NCBI GenBank assembly: GCA_000499405.2
Contig: HG738140.1
Coordinates: forward strand, 13,827,113-13,891,112
DNA: 64,000 nt
Source: Onchocerca volvulus
Lineage: Eukaryota; Nematoda; Chromadorea; Rhabditida; Onchocercidae
Direction of reading: 5' to 3'
The translations under genes and the position numbers were made by a program. Below are positions 13,260 to 27,170 of this stretch, piece by piece (within the stretch, counting starts at the first letter, position 1; every line of letters starts with the position of its first letter). Below the pieces are notes generated by a model. That model searched no databases. It worked only from the letters and a program-made list of their open reading frames with translations, and was not told where the DNA came from.

Positions 13260-13397
13260 TTTCTGGAACAGATTTGGATGTTATAAAAATAATCTTGCTT
13301 TTCTAACTTTTCTATGACTTCACATATTCTTGCCAAGAAAAGTTGCTTTTTTAGACATATTGACTTCGCGGTCCTCTCCCTAGACTTGTTTTTAAAT

Positions 13398-13458
13398 ATG
13401 CGTTCTCAGTTATCAAAGCACCTGAAATACCGAAGAAATGCTCGAGAAAGTGAGACGG
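13398..13458 (+). CDS. Candidate first exon of an unidentified gene
   Basis: An ATG opens 20 basic codons (MRSQLSKHLKYRRNARESET), followed by a donor G|GTAATT in phase 1. The composition is richer in GC than its surroundings. It lies 467 bp after the OPA1 stop codon. I could not find a second exon that continues the frame: the nearby acceptors at about 13530-13580 lead quickly to stop codons. It may be a real exon of a gene with distant parts, or chance. Confidence 0.2.
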
Positions 13459-14923
13459 GTAATTAATATCCTTATCGTATATCTTTCAATAGATGTAAAG
13501 CTATTCAGAAAGGAATTTGTTCAGTCATCAACACTGACAGGATGTGAGGAATTGAAAACACTTTAAAATTAAACAGGATGAATGATGGAACCAACACGAA
13601 GGGATTCGATTTACTAATGAAATTAACAAAATTAGAAGGAAAAGCTATGATGCAAAATTTTCCGAAACCCGAAAACTTAACGTTCAGAAAAGTTAATTTC
13701 AGAATCAATTTTCCAATTTTTGATTAAAAGAAAGAGTCAGATTGATCAGAGTTCCATTTTTCAACTTTGAATGACTGCTCCTTTTTTTTTACATGTCCAT
13801 TGTCTTCCAGCACTTTTTCTGGCAGCTTTTAAATTTTTTTTTGATATAACATAACTTTTATGTCATGAATGAATCCTGTTAAGTATCACATTGACAATAG
13901 CTAAAAAATATATATTTATGATCTTTCAAGGTTTAATTTCATATCTGGAATACGCTAAAGACCTTAAACCAAAATTTACAAATCATATAGACAGCACCAA
14001 TTATCGAAAGTTATTTTCAATTACTTTTAACGATAAATTTAATCATGAAATGACCCATTCTTTGATTATAATAATATCATTCATAAGTTTCTATTACCGA
14101 AAATTTCCTTGTAATAACGATAGCAACAGCAGATTTCTTCTTCCATTTATTAATTTTTTTTCTATTTTTCGATTTTTTTTAGTTTCAATATCTATAAAGT
14201 ATTTCCATCATTTTGAAAATTCAATTTCTGCACATCAATTTGTCATTTTTTATTGCTTTTTCCATTAAAAGCGTATAATATGATCATAATGAATTAGCCA
14301 TCCAAGTACAAAATACAATAGTTACATTTTTACATGTAATTTATATGCTTCATCGAATATATTAATATATAGAATCATTTTCAACTTCATTAATTAATTT
14401 ATACTTTGCTCCATAAACTTCTTTTTTAATCTATTTTTTAATCAAATTCCTTTGTAAAGGATGGCTATAAAATTGACTTTTATCATCCATTCCTACGATT
14501 CTACATTTGATGAAACAGTCAAACACAAATATATATATAAACATATTTGGTGATTTAGATGAAAATTCTCGTCTAATCTTCAAAAGAAAATCTTTTTTTT
14601 TTTTTTTAAGAAAAGGACTGAAAGAAGTGAGGAGGAAAGAAAGAGATAACAAAAATATATTATATTGTAATCACTTTTAATGCAGTACAATCTATCTTTT
14701 TGGCCTTATCTATTCAATAAATAAATTCCGAAATTTTATTTAAACAGCAAGAGACTTATGATTTGATTTTGTGAGTCAAAGTATTCAATCCTTCGAATAT
14801 ATTTTTTGGACTTAAAACAATAATTGACCCACAAGCGACAGTGTTAAACAGGTCGATGATATTGTGACATATTATTTCGAAACAGCAGAAAAAACAGAAA
14901 AAACATGAAACATAGGGATTTTG

Positions 14924-14926
<3 letters not shown>

Positions 14927-14973
<47 letters not shown>
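14927..14973. repeat. (TA)n microsatellite
   Basis: About 23 uninterrupted TA dinucleotides, directly followed by a TTCTTCTTTTCAG acceptor-like tract. Confidence 0.95.
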
Positions 14974-14975
<2 letters not shown>

Positions 14976-14985
14976 TTCTTTTCAG

Positions 14986-15127
14986 ATCACAGAAAAGTCC
15001 CACTGTAATTAATAAGGATAGCTCATGCGTACAGTTAAGCGCAAAAATCATGAAGCTTGAATCAGTTTCACTGAATATTCAAAAAATCCATTACGGCATC
15101 CATCACCCTCATACCCAGAGAAAATAG
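14986..15127 (+). CDS. Candidate terminal exon, unknown gene
   Basis: A strong acceptor (TTCTTCTTTTCAG) opens a 47-codon reading frame to a TAG stop codon: SQKSPTVINKDSSCVQLSAK and onwards, ending HHPHTQRK. Amino-acid composition is mixed rather than the K/N/F/I bias of random ORFs here. The entry phase is 2 (one base completes a codon). The candidate exon at 13398-13458 ends in phase 1, so the two do not join directly. No family recognised. Confidence 0.25.
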
Positions 15128-15689
15128 ATTAGTCCAAGAATAGTAAAAACTATTATATAATTCTTAATGATTATTATATATTCTTAATCTGAAAAAAAAA
15201 ACATTATTATAATTCTTAATCTGCGATATCGTTAATATAATTTTTTTTTTTTTTTTTTCACATAATTCCAATAACCAATTCTAGACCCTAATTTTGTAAT
15301 TTTCGAAATTTGCTTTTAAGACTTATTATGTTTCTCTTAGGCAAAGCTCTCGAATTTCGCAAAACAAATGGATTTACATATACAAAGAGCCCAAAATTAT
15401 AACGATCTGCTAGGAAAATTCAATTAATGAATTTATTATGAAGATGAAAGAAAAGTGACTACAAAATATAATTTTTTCATTTTCTTTTTTTTTTTTCATT
15501 GTTTGAATAGAATCATTTGCAGCGATAATTAATGATCAAAAAATAGCATCAGTGAGAAAAAGATTCCAAAAGAAAAAAAGAACTAAAATTGAAGATCCAA
15601 TAAGCAATTAATTACAAAGTGTTTTTTTGATGAATGAATTGTTTTTAATCTATAAAATGAACTCTCAATTTTTTCCTGTTCAAAATCTC

Positions 15690-15805
15690 TCATACCAATG
15701 GAATCAATCGAATCCCAAACATCTCTGAAGGCAGTTCATTTACAGCAAGTTCCACCATATCCATAACATTTTCATGGCTTAGACAAATTTCAGATAGATC
15801 TGCAC
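15690..15805 (-). CDS. Candidate 3'-terminal exon, unknown protein
   Basis: On the minus strand, an acceptor at GAG|GT (15805) or GTGCAG|AT (15799) opens a frame reading DLSEICLSHENVMDMVELAV, then NELPSEMFGIRLIPLV and TGA. The residue mix, acidic and hydrophobic, looks coding. It enters in phase 1. The donor at 16385 of the membrane-protein gene upstream also ends in phase 1, so this could be an alternative last exon of that gene. It could equally be the end of a separate downstream gene. No homologue recognised. Confidence 0.3.
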
Positions 15806-16129
15806 CTCAAAAATATTCGTTGAAAAACTATGCAGGAAGAAATATAAATATCATATGTAGATTTCATAATGCTTTTCAATCTATTAAATCAACACAGAAA
15901 TGCTCAAAACAGCTTCCTTCAATACAAAATGAAAATAGACTATGCCATTAAGAGAATAATAAATAAAAATCTAACACATAATTTTTGGTATCTTTTCTCA
16001 TAGACAAAGTATTCTGCTTCTAAAGAATAAGCTTTTTAAAATCAACATCAGTGAAAACTAAGTTCAAATTTAAGAAAAAAAAAAGAAAAAAAACCAATTC
16101 ACATGAAATAGTTGCAACAGGACAACAAT

Positions 16130-16588
16130 TTATTTCTGTTTATTTTTAGTAACACTTTCATCATCTTTTATAGCATGTCGCCACTTTTCCATTATATTCG
16201 ATTTCTCTCTTGGATATAGATGCCAAAAATTGTAGCCAATTAATAAACAAAAAATGTTAACAATTATCAGCCAGAACATGTTGTTGCTAATAAATCTGAA
16301 AAAAAGGCAAACTGAAAAGATAACAAAATATTTTTTACAAACTGAAAGAATAATAAAAAGATATTTCGGAACGATGTTTCTTACTATCTATCACAGAAAC
16401 TAATCTTCGCAAAAATAGATCAGCAAAATATATCCAGGAGTATGCCATAATCCGGCTTTTTTTAATTCCTGGACATGTAAAAAAATGATCTTCCAAGGGA
16501 ACAAAGTGTTCTCTTCCCTTCTATTCTCTTCATAACTAAACCGAAATCGCTTCATTTCCATTCTAAATATAGCCCATTTCAGCATCAT
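16130..16588 (-). CDS. Likely small membrane protein of unknown family
   Basis: Two exons join cleanly on the minus strand. Exon 16385-16468 has acceptor TTACATGTCCAG and donor A|GTAAGA; exon 16130-16311 has acceptor TTATCTTTTCAG and ends in TAA. Together they read IKKSRIMAYSWIYFADLFLR, RLVSVIDICLFFRFISNN, then MFWLIIVNIFCLLIGYNFWH, then a basic tail HLYPREKSN...NKQK. This predicts one strong transmembrane helix, perhaps two, with a short charged C-terminus. A possible first exon starts at ATG 16588 (MMLKWAIFRMEMKRFRF) and leaves in phase 1 at a weak donor (A|GTTATG), giving about 105 aa; the true start may instead lie further upstream. I do not recognise the family. Confidence 0.45.
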
Positions 16589-17260
16589 AATTTTCGAAGA
16601 AATGAAAACAGTGCGAAAATGAAATAATAAATGAGATATCTAAGTGGATTCATAAGTTGAATTCTTTCAATTAGTTAAGGAATTAAAATCAAAAAAAAAC
16701 TTGCCACTTGAATTTCGTCAACTGTCAATTTAAACACAAGAAAATGAAAGTGCAAAACACATGTCACAAAGATGTTAAAATATGCATTACAATACACTAG
16801 AAATTATTTATGACTTCCGTCCATTATTTTTACGACATTAATGATGACAATATGCTGAAATATGAAATTTCGAACAAGAAAAATAAAAGCAAAACAAATA
16901 ATAATGAAGATCTTACTAAATTTTATGAGTAAATATCGAAGTAAAAAGTTTTTTCAGCAGGCAAATATGAAAAGTACTACTGCCTTAGTTTCGTAAAACA
17001 GTAACACGTTTTAAAATTGCAGAAAATATTATTGAAGAATTAAGAGTACAAATGGTATGGAAGATATGATAAAAATCGAATAAGACATTCATAAGTGGGG
17101 TACTACTTACTACCTGATTAATGATCAATTTTTAATTATAGTTTCATTCGGGTAGAGAGTTCTTGAACATAGCAATTTAATTATATAGATTAGCCTTGGA
17201 TTCTTTATAATTTGAAGAAATATATGATAAATATGGAATTATCAATAAATAATCGAACTT

Positions 17261-17560
17261 CAAGTCAAAAATTCAAAGTTTAAAGATTATATAGAACGAT
17301 TAAGACTTCAACCCCTTACTAAAAGCAAGACCTCCAAATCACTCCAGGTCACAAATAAAGATGAACTATTATAAACGATTTTTGCTCATATCAAAAATTA
17401 AATGTCGAAATTCAAATCAAAAACTCAAAGGTCAAAGTTTATATAGAACGATCAAGACCCCATCCTTTACCAAAAATACGACCTTCAAATAATGCTAGAT
17501 CGCAAATAAAAACTATTTCAAACGATTTTTATTTCGAGACAAATATACTTTGAGAATGAA
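17261..17560. repeat. About 150-bp diverged tandem duplication
   Basis: Copy 1 from 17261 and copy 2 from 17413 share CAAATCAAAAA(T/C)TCAAAG-like starts, TATATAGAACGAT(T/C)AAGAC, a C-rich middle and AAACGATTTTT ends, in the same order. The offset is 152 bp at the left and about 147 bp at the right, so small indels have accumulated. Confidence 0.75.
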
Positions 17561-20500
17561 AATAGTACAGTTTAATGGAGAGCCAAAGATTGACAGAATA
17601 TCATGAATTAAGAATAAACAATTCTCACCCAACCAGAAATTGAATATCTTTTCGAGATAAATCATGAAAAGAGAAAAACTCTTGGATAACATTGTTAGAT
17701 TTACTAAATTAAATTCAATCAATAATTCCGAATATTTAAATATTCTGTGATTTCCATTTTAAACCTTAATTTTTTCTTAATTTGGCAGCACGAGTTAAAC
17801 AAACTTTTGAAAGTTCTTGACAAGCACATACACACATATTTTCAATCGTATTATTGACATTTGAAATGTAACTTGGAAATTTGAAATTAAATTATTAAAT
17901 AATAAAATAACACTTCATACAATTAACATTATTCCGATCTTGCTTGAAATTTATTTCCAATTCAAAAAATCATTTAGCATGCAAATGTATGCTTTTTTTT
18001 TTCATTCATATAATATGATAGATTAACCAAATAATATAGCAATTTTTTCTCAAAAAATTTTTTATAGTTTTTCAGAATTTGCTACAGAATTATGACCTTT
18101 GAATAAATTGAAAAAAATTCTAAAGTTTTCGAAAATCTGATATTTTAAATGATTATATGATTCTAACTTTTTCAATATATTATGAAGAACAATTTTTATT
18201 CATGACCAATTATATAACCATTGGTAAGTTAACTGATATAATTTAAGGATTTTTTCATTTCAAATTTCGATTATTAGGTAAAATAAGTTCGAAAACTTAC
18301 GCCATAAAAGTAAGTAAATGAGCGGAAGATTTGTGCATATTGCTAATTAAATATATTTTACATTATTTACAAATTAAATTCTTCTAACTTACTCAATAGT
18401 TTGATAAAGTAAGAGTAATATTAGTAATAATAATAAATCATCCATTCTCTTGAATGTCTTAAATATATAGATAAACAATAATATTTCAATTTCTCCAAAG
18501 TGTCTTTTAAATTTCACGAATTCTTCTATTTTTCTTCCGGATTCACATTCTGTTTTAAGTCATTCTTGAATCGGTTTCTTCACCAGAATACCTGCCCAAT
18601 TTTCCGATTTCTTCATAGCCATAGAAAGAATTTGATGTAATAAAGCTTTTCATTACGAATATTCAGTTTTTTAAAACAGATTATGAAGTTGAAAAAATAT
18701 ATTATGATATAATAGCATAAATGCGCAATACTTTTTGAATTTACTTTTTTCATACTTTAATATCTTTTAAGTTCGAGTAATCGTGGATATTATCTAGCTT
18801 GCTAACAATCTCATCGAGATTTATACTGAAAATGACCTATTAATGGCAATAAAAATTATATTTAGATTCTAATCGATATTTAGTGTTAATTCCAGATCTA
18901 AGATATGCTCTGATAAGTTGGATTTCATGTTCCATCAATCTTTTTTGATTTCACATGAATTTCGTACTAAAAAAAAAAAAATCTTTGGAATTCGTACAAA
19001 ATTGATAATTCAATTTGAAACAAACAATTCAACAGACAGTTGAAACAAAATTCCGAAATCTGGTTGCTCCAACGTGTTTCTGTTTTTGATTCCCACAGTC
19101 AATAATAAGTTACTGATAATTTGCTTACAGAATTTCTTAGTATTTGTTTAATTTGAAGAAGTGAATTTAAAAATTTGCAAAATTTTTTAGCTAAATCAAT
19201 TTAGTCGATAATTGGAAAAGCAGAAAAAATTATGACTCAAATATTACATCCCTGTAATAAACAAAATCGAATTGTTGATGCATATATTCATAAAAATACT
19301 TTTTAATTTTGGAGTATTTGTTCAACTGTCATCTGTTTCATAATTTTCAATCTAAAAGATACCGAAATTTGAGTTGTCAATTTCTTTTTTTTTTGTTTAT
19401 TGAGTTGGAGTAGGTCAGGTACTTAGAAAAAAAGCTGTTATGAATTTAAGTTGTATTTTTGAGGAAAAAAATGAAAACATTCTGGTATAATTTAAATAAG
19501 GGATGCTTTCGTAACCAATTAATTTCATTGAACTTTACAAACTTACTTTAATTGCTGCATTGCTTATTAAAAATTTGAAAAACAAAATTCATGATTACAT
19601 TTCTCTATTCAAATATTGATTTTGTTAGTTTTGATCATTGAAAAATTGATTAGATGGATAAGAAAAAACAAAATCTGGCATTTAAAAATTAAAAAAAATA
19701 AAACCGACTACTGTATAGGAGCAGCAATTATAGCACGGATAGGCTTTAAATGATTTTAATCTCGACATAAAACGAGAAGATAGTTCTGCTGATCGGATGA
19801 TCAATGCATCCAGATGATCTTTTGTGAAAAAATTTCGATAGTAATTTGAAATTATTATCATGAAAAATTTACAAGCATATTTTTCTATTATCTTTCAAAT
19901 CAATTAATTTAGAATGAAAATATGCAATAAAATGAAATGGAAAGATTTTGTTTAAAATGCATTTCAAACAATCAATTGTTATTTTATTTTTTCACAACAC
20001 TCAACAATTTTCAAATCAAATAAAAAGAGCAGCAATGGGAAATAAAAAATGCCATCAAAGCTTAAAATCTGAATTGATCTTAGATTGAAGTGGAAAATAT
20101 AAATGAAAGAATAATATGAAAAATTTCGAACTATCAGCGCCACCCCTCAAGTACCCATTGAATTCCGCTTTTTTTTCTTATTTCTAAAAACTTTTACTAA
20201 TAATATCAACAAAATGTTTGATAGAAATGCTGTTACTCCTTTAATTCAATCTTAAAATATTTCTTCATGAGAAATATTTCCTGGTTTTTTTATTTTAATT
20301 AATAATACAATGCTTATTTTTTTGTGCTTCAAATACTTGATTACGTATGAATTTAATTTAAGCAATAAATTATAATTAAAAAAAAAAGGAAATCAAAATT
20401 TGAATTCAATATTTTGAAGTTTTATTTTCAAATCTAAAAAAAATTATTAAAAATCAAAAATTTGTCATAGAATCAATACTTCATATTTTTGAAAATGTTT

Positions 20501-23500
20501 TAATTTTTTTGGAAAAAAAAACGCTATGCTTAACATTTTGTTTTTCCTCTGGCCTTTAGGGATTGAAAAGTTAGTAAAAATTATTCTAAATATTCATACT
20601 TTCAAACAATCACAAAAAAATCTGGAGCTTTATGAGGATCGACAAATTTCTCGTCCAATTCAAAACTCCTGAAAATAAGAATTTAAAAATTTAACGATCC
20701 ATTCTTTTTATTTTAAAATTTTAAGTACTACAATAAATTTTAGGAATTAAGTAGTAGTAATTTATTTAACAATTTTTTTCACTTAATTTGTCTATAATAT
20801 TCAATTACTTATATCCATTTTAAAGGTCAACGATTTTTTGACCAATATTATATCACATAAATTATTCAAAGAATCACGAAATGTAAAACAATGACATCTT
20901 TAAACAATCTTTCACAGTTACACAAATTTAATATTTGAAGTTAAAGGGAATTTTTTTGTTGATGAATGGAACAAATATAATAGGACAATCAAAATAGTGG
21001 ACGCTAAAAAAAAAAGAAGATAAATAAAAGGATGAAATTCCTTCGATTTGAATCTTTTCAAAAAATCGAAATTTTCCTTCTTTTCATTCTTATTTGGTTT
21101 TCTTTCCATTTTAAAATTATATATGAATATGCTAGGAAAGTTGATTTTTTTGAAAAAAAAACAAATTTAAGATTACGAATGAAAAAATGATAAAATTTTA
21201 TTTCATAATTTCATTCATGAATTCATCATTAATTTAATTAATTTCGATTAATATGGTAAAATGATTTGCAGTTGAAACTTGATAATGTTAATTATTAAAT
21301 TATTCGATATTCAAAATTAGTACATCCAATTACTTGAATATATTAATTTAATTTTTTCACAAATAATCAATCTTCTTAATAAAAATTAGCAAATTTTTCG
21401 TGTTCACTTTTTTATAAATCGCTTTGCTTCGTATTCTTCGTATTCTTTTAATTATAATTAAGGCATTAATTGCGATATACATTCTTATCAATATTTTTAA
21501 TCAATTAATAATATAGCAAGTAATTTAATTAACCGTTAATTTCTGCTTACTTGAAAATGCATTAATTATATAACTTATTTGATTTGTTAATTTTTTTAAA
21601 TTTTAAATGTCAAATATTTAACTAATCATTTTGCTAACATGAAATATGACTACTAGCATGAAACAACTACTTTGCACAATACTAAAAGGCAAATGTTAGC
21701 ATTTGTCCTTTCAAGGCAAATCGATTTAAAATCACTTAAAATTATACTTTACCTTGTTATGAAAATCAAAATTTTCAGAAAATCTTCTAATTTATTTGTT
21801 TTCTTTACTTTCATATTTACTTATTTTTAATTTTTTAATTCTTTCTTTCCAAATATTTACACATTTAACGAATTGTTTATTTAATTCCTAATTTAGTTCT
21901 TTATCAATTTTTTTTTTTTTTTTTGTTGTTTCATAACTCTCTTCTAAAACATCAAAAATGTTTGTTCATTTGATTTTCCTCTCTTTGTTTACCATATTTT
22001 TTCCCTTTTTTTTTTTCCTTAGTATTTTCAGTGTAAATAGAATAGGTCATCAAAATTTGATTCCAGTTTATTTCTTCTATTTTCTAGTAAATCGATTTTC
22101 AAGTAAATATTGATGCTTGAATTTCTGCTCCATCTTAATAAATGATCATTCTGATTAATGGAATGTTTTATTTAGAAGAAGATGTATTTAGATTTCTCGT
22201 TTCTTCTCGAGATAAGTATTGTCTGAAAGGATTTTATAATGTTTATATTAAATTAATCTTTGAACTATTACTCACCATTCTTGCTACTAGCAATAAATCT
22301 TATCATAAACTACTCCAACTTTTATCACCATTAAAATTTAGCCTCACCATAATTGAATAAGCTAATTCTACCGAAATTTTTATTATATTTCACCAAAAAT
22401 AATTGTTGTCATAGAAATATCATTTAGAAAAAACTTTTTTCATTCATCTAAATGATTAATTAAATACATTTGTTTCATTAATTTATCATTAATTATATTC
22501 GTATTTTTCAGTCTTTATGTATTTTAGTAATAAATATGTTAATTATTTTTCTCATCTTTTACTCTTAATGTTATATTTATATACCCTTCCATTACTTTCA
22601 TATAATTATAAGTATTATCTGAGAAAAAAAACTTGTTTTTTACTTACTTTTTTATCATTTTGTTTATCCATTTAAGCGATCATGACAAGCTGGGAAATTC
22701 TATTATCATTTTACTTTAAAGGTTTAATTTAAATTGCGATCTTATTTAATTTAGTAAAGTTTTTTATTCTGTCAAAAACACTTATGAAACTATTAATGAA
22801 TGAATAATTTATCAAATCTCTTACACTATTTCAAAATCTACAAAAGTTCATTTCTTTTCTTATAATTTCTTGCAGCTTCTTTGCGTAAATATTTCCTTAA
22901 AATTTCAAAAAATTTAAAACGAAAAAATTTCAGATCTTAAATTTGAAAGTACAACATCATCTTTCATTTAATAGACAAAAATTCACAAAAAAAAAAATTC
23001 GTAAAATGAATTTCTGTCAAAAAAGAAACAAAATATTTTCTCAATTATTAAACTATTAAACTGTTTTAAAAAAAAAAATTGTTCAATTAAAATTTTTTTC
23101 AGAGTCATAATTTGATGCAGTAAAATTTCCGAAATATTTTTATAAATTTGATTTTTTTTTTTTTATAAAATGAAATCTGAATATTTGTGTTTATCATTGC
23201 TTCTATCTTTCATTTCATTTTTATCTTCAAATATATCAATTTTCTCTTCGGCTTATGCTTTGTACATTAAAAAAAAAGTGCAATTATTCACGGGATGAGA
23301 AGATTTTGCCGATTAAGCAAAGGAAATTCCAATAGACAGCCCTAAATTTCAGAAGATTTCGTTTATTTATTTGTTTTTTATCTTTCATGTATGAAAATTT
23401 AGCTTTTTCTTAAAAAAAAAAAAGACTTCGAAAATTTTTGTTGAAAATTGTTAGTCCGTCGATGAAACATTTAGTCTTAGAAGTGAAACATTTCTTAGAT

Positions 23501-23918
23501 TCGCTAAAACTTACATTTTATCAAATGTTATCAAAATTATTCATTTCATCAAATCATTGAAATATTCATGAAAAAATTCATGATTGTTTCTCTCTGCTAG
23601 AAATTAATCGTTTTTTTTTTTTGTCTTTTACATGATCCATTAGTTTTTCAATAACATTGATACTGCTTAATCTCCAATATTTTTTATTCTAATTCTCGCT
23701 GACTCATTAAATTTCAATAGTTTCGCATTTCGTTTCTTCTCGTCGCAAATGTTGACAGTTTTGTTACAAGCATATGGAAATTTTTGTGAAATTTGATGAT
23801 GGAATATGAGATGATAATGATAGAAGCATTTGATGTTATTCATATTTTATGTGATAAGATGATAATTTGTTATTCATATTTTCATATCTCATCTCTTTCA
23901 ATGCGTTTTTCTTTTTCA

Positions 23919-24048
<130 letters not shown>

Positions 24049-26844
24049 TACAGCGAAAATATTAAGAATTAAATTTATAATATTGCATAAAATTTTCTAA
24101 AATCATTCTGGTTTACATTAGAGGAAGGAAAAAGAGCAATAAATTTTTTCTATAATATAATAAATTAATGTGCATTTAAAATTGAACAAATATTACATTA
24201 ATCTTTGCAAGCAACCTATCATATTGAAATTAATTAATTTCCAATAAAATCATTTTGTTTTATAATTTTTTTTTGGCAAAAATTTTCAACAGAAAAAGAC
24301 AGAAGTTATTTACATTTTTTGCTGCAAAAGTCATATTTCTTAAGGCAAAAATTTATTGAACATTGCATAATTTAAAAATATATTTGCCTGCTGTTTTCTT
24401 CGCTTTTTTTTCGCTGCAAGACATTCGCTATTTCGAATTAAAATTGGAAAAAAAAGTCCCTTTTTATTGACAAAAAAAAATAAGTCAAATTTTGCTTGAA
24501 GCTTATGGCAGCTATTAACTTTATTTGATGCATGATGGAATTAGCTAAAAGTTTCGGAATTTATTCCTATCCTGCAAAAATTATTCATCTAACTAAGTGA
24601 TTTCTTGATGAATAGCAATTTAACTTGTTCATTCACTTGCATGTTGCTTACATAGAATAATATAAATATGCTTTCCAAAAAGCAAAATGAATCAAAGAAA
24701 AAAAAAAATTATGGAAATTTAAAATTCAATTTCATCTATCTAATACTTCGCTTGATTTTATTCTGCCAATTTAATTACAATGATATATTTAATGATAAAA
24801 TGTGCATAAATTAACTTTATTTTTTTTTTAAATACACTTAAATGAATAATTATTTCTATCATTGAAAATAAATTTCGTATTAAAAATTTTGGTCATTTAT
24901 TGCAAAATATTCCATGCAATTTTCAAATATTTAATAGAATGAATAAATTATTTCAATTTCTCAAAAGAATAAAGAAGCACAAAATTTCTTAAAATATTAT
25001 TTTAGATCTTTTGAATGAATTATTGTGAATATTTTTTAAACGAAATGAGCGTACAAATTTATTTAAGTAACATTAAATTAAAAAAAAATTGAAGTCATTT
25101 AATTTTTTTTTTAAGTTCCTATTTTCCCTATTTTTATCTGATTGATATTTGCAAGTAATTATTTTCAATGATTTTAAGGGTAATTTGAATAATTACAAAT
25201 GCATTTGAAATAAATGCTTCTTTTTTTTCTCTCTCTCTCTCTCTTCTAGAAAATTCTCTTCGATTTTTTCTAATTTCTGTAATGGATGTTTTACCATAAG
25301 ATGAAAGAAATAATTTTATACTTTGAATTTAATTTCATTTCAAAGAAAAAAATCACTTTGGAATTTTTATATAACCAATTTTCTTGCAATTTTTTCGATA
25401 ATGAAATGTTGTTAGAATAAATAATTTAACTTTTAACAACAGAAACATTAAAAAACTCGAAATTTTACATATCTTTGAGACTCGATTAAATCTCTAATCT
25501 ATTCAGATTGAAATGCAAATCTGAAAAATTAATGATTTAACACGAACTATCCTTCTATTTTCATCTATTCTTTAATGAAATTTACTGCAAAACAATCGAA
25601 TTATCGAGAATTTTTGCAAATTTAATCATTTTCATTTTTCATTCTTTTCAAATACTTTTCCATTTTCCATAATTATCAAATTATTGATAATTTTTTTAAA
25701 AAAAAAAAAAAAAAAGATATCACACCGTGTACAATTTGTTTGCCAGTATCGAAATTTCGATAGTTGTTTGATTAGAATAACAGAATTGAATAATTACTTT
25801 TTTTCCCTGTTTGCTTTTTTTTTTTTTTTTTTCTAAAAATTAGTTCAAATTTAAGATTTTGAACAAATATAGCTTCATTAAGATCTATCATTAAGTACAT
25901 TACATTTCTTAATTAATTAATTGTTTGTTTCAATATGTCAACTGAATTATCAAAAGAGAGATTAAATTATCAAGAGATGGAATTTATTAATAGAGATAAT
26001 TCATTAAACTAGTTGGAATGACCAGATAGTTTCATTGATAAGTAACCAGTTATTAATTATTAGCAAAATAATGCACCAATAATTGTGGTCAGTGACAATC
26101 TTTAGCACATCAATTAATCAATATCTAGTAGTTGCTGATTATATTTTAGTTCACAATAATTCATTTTTATATTTTTTTTTCTGAAAATTGATGTTAATTT
26201 TTATATTTTCAAACATTTTATTTTCGGTTTAAATTTGAATAAATGATAAAAAATGAATTATCTTCGAAAATGCCATCTTGTGATGTTATAGTGTAATAGT
26301 TGAATATAAACATAAATATTAATCTACGAATATTTCAAATTATTATTATGAATTATTTTATTTTGTTCACATAATAAATTTATAGAAATGTAAATTTTCT
26401 CACCTACAAATAATTAATTAAAAGTAATCTGACAATTTAAGTACTTGAGAAAACTCCATCACTTCATTAAGTAAATGAAAAGATAAGAAGCTAAAAGAAA
26501 GACCTGTTTTTTCCGTTTTTATTTTTCCACTAAGAATTTCTAGATTGTTGATTGAGGAGTTGTTAGCTGAAAGTAACTTGACCATTTCGTTGAAATTTGT
26601 CATCCTCTTCATCATTTTTGTCACATTTTCACTCAATCGTGTCACATTTATCCGAGTGAAATCTTTCCGACACTTCCGTTCATCTTTTATCCATTCAACC
26701 TTTTTCTTCCTTTACTTACTTTTTCGAATCATTCAATTATTTTTCAGTCTATTTTGTCAATTCCCATTCATTTATTTATTGATTCATTAATACTTTCGTC
26801 GAATATTTGTCGCTTTCTTTGATTTTTTTTTTCCTTTTTTTCAG

Positions 26845-26976
26845 ATTTCTCAACCCAATTCGAACGATGAAATTTTGGTCAAATTTGGGGGCAAAGAACT
26901 TGCCAACTGCATGAAAATATCACCTAATTTGCATAGCAGTGAATTTTGTGCATGCAGTAATTTACCATCATTTTAA
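26845..26976 (+). CDS. Candidate terminal or 5' exon before the 314-aa gene
   Basis: A very strong acceptor (T-rich tract ending TTTTTTTCAG) opens a 43-codon frame to TAA: ISQPNSNDEILVKFGGKELA, then NCMKISPNLHSSEFCACSNL and PSF. It could be the last exon of an undetected upstream gene. Alternatively, the GCA|GTAATT donor near 26957 would make it a 5' exon spliced to the acceptor at 27128. No homologue recognised. Confidence 0.3.
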   Translation: MSQPNSNDEILVKFGGKELANCMKISPNLHSSEFCACSNLPSF

Positions 26977-27118
26977 CTTGCTGTCAGATCAATTTTTTAT
27001 CGTTAAATTTTTTGTTCAAAATTTTTTCAACCAATATTTTTTAGAATAAATTCATATTTAATTTTTGTCATTTCATTTTTCATTTCTTTTTGAATTTTTT
27101 CAAATTTATGCGTGTTGT

Positions 27119-27128
27119 CAAATTTCAG
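27119..27128 (+). promoter_or_regulatory. Acceptor upstream of the 314-aa gene start
   Basis: AAATTTCAG ends 42 nt before the ATG at 27171. This fits a spliced-leader acceptor or the end of a 5'-UTR intron. Confidence 0.45.
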
Positions 27129-27170
27129 CTTGGAATTGAAATTTTTTTTAAAAACTACAAGTTGAAATAA

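Noticed and set aside
13891..14268. 125-codon ORF on the plus strand
   Set aside because: It is dominated by F, I, S, N, K and Y, has no splice or family support, and fits random AT-rich sequence.
20918..21109. Minus-strand ORF with a basic N-terminus and hydrophobic stretch, considered as a membrane-protein first exon
   Set aside because: Hydrophobic residues arise from T-rich runs and I found no phase-compatible junction to the exon at 16468.
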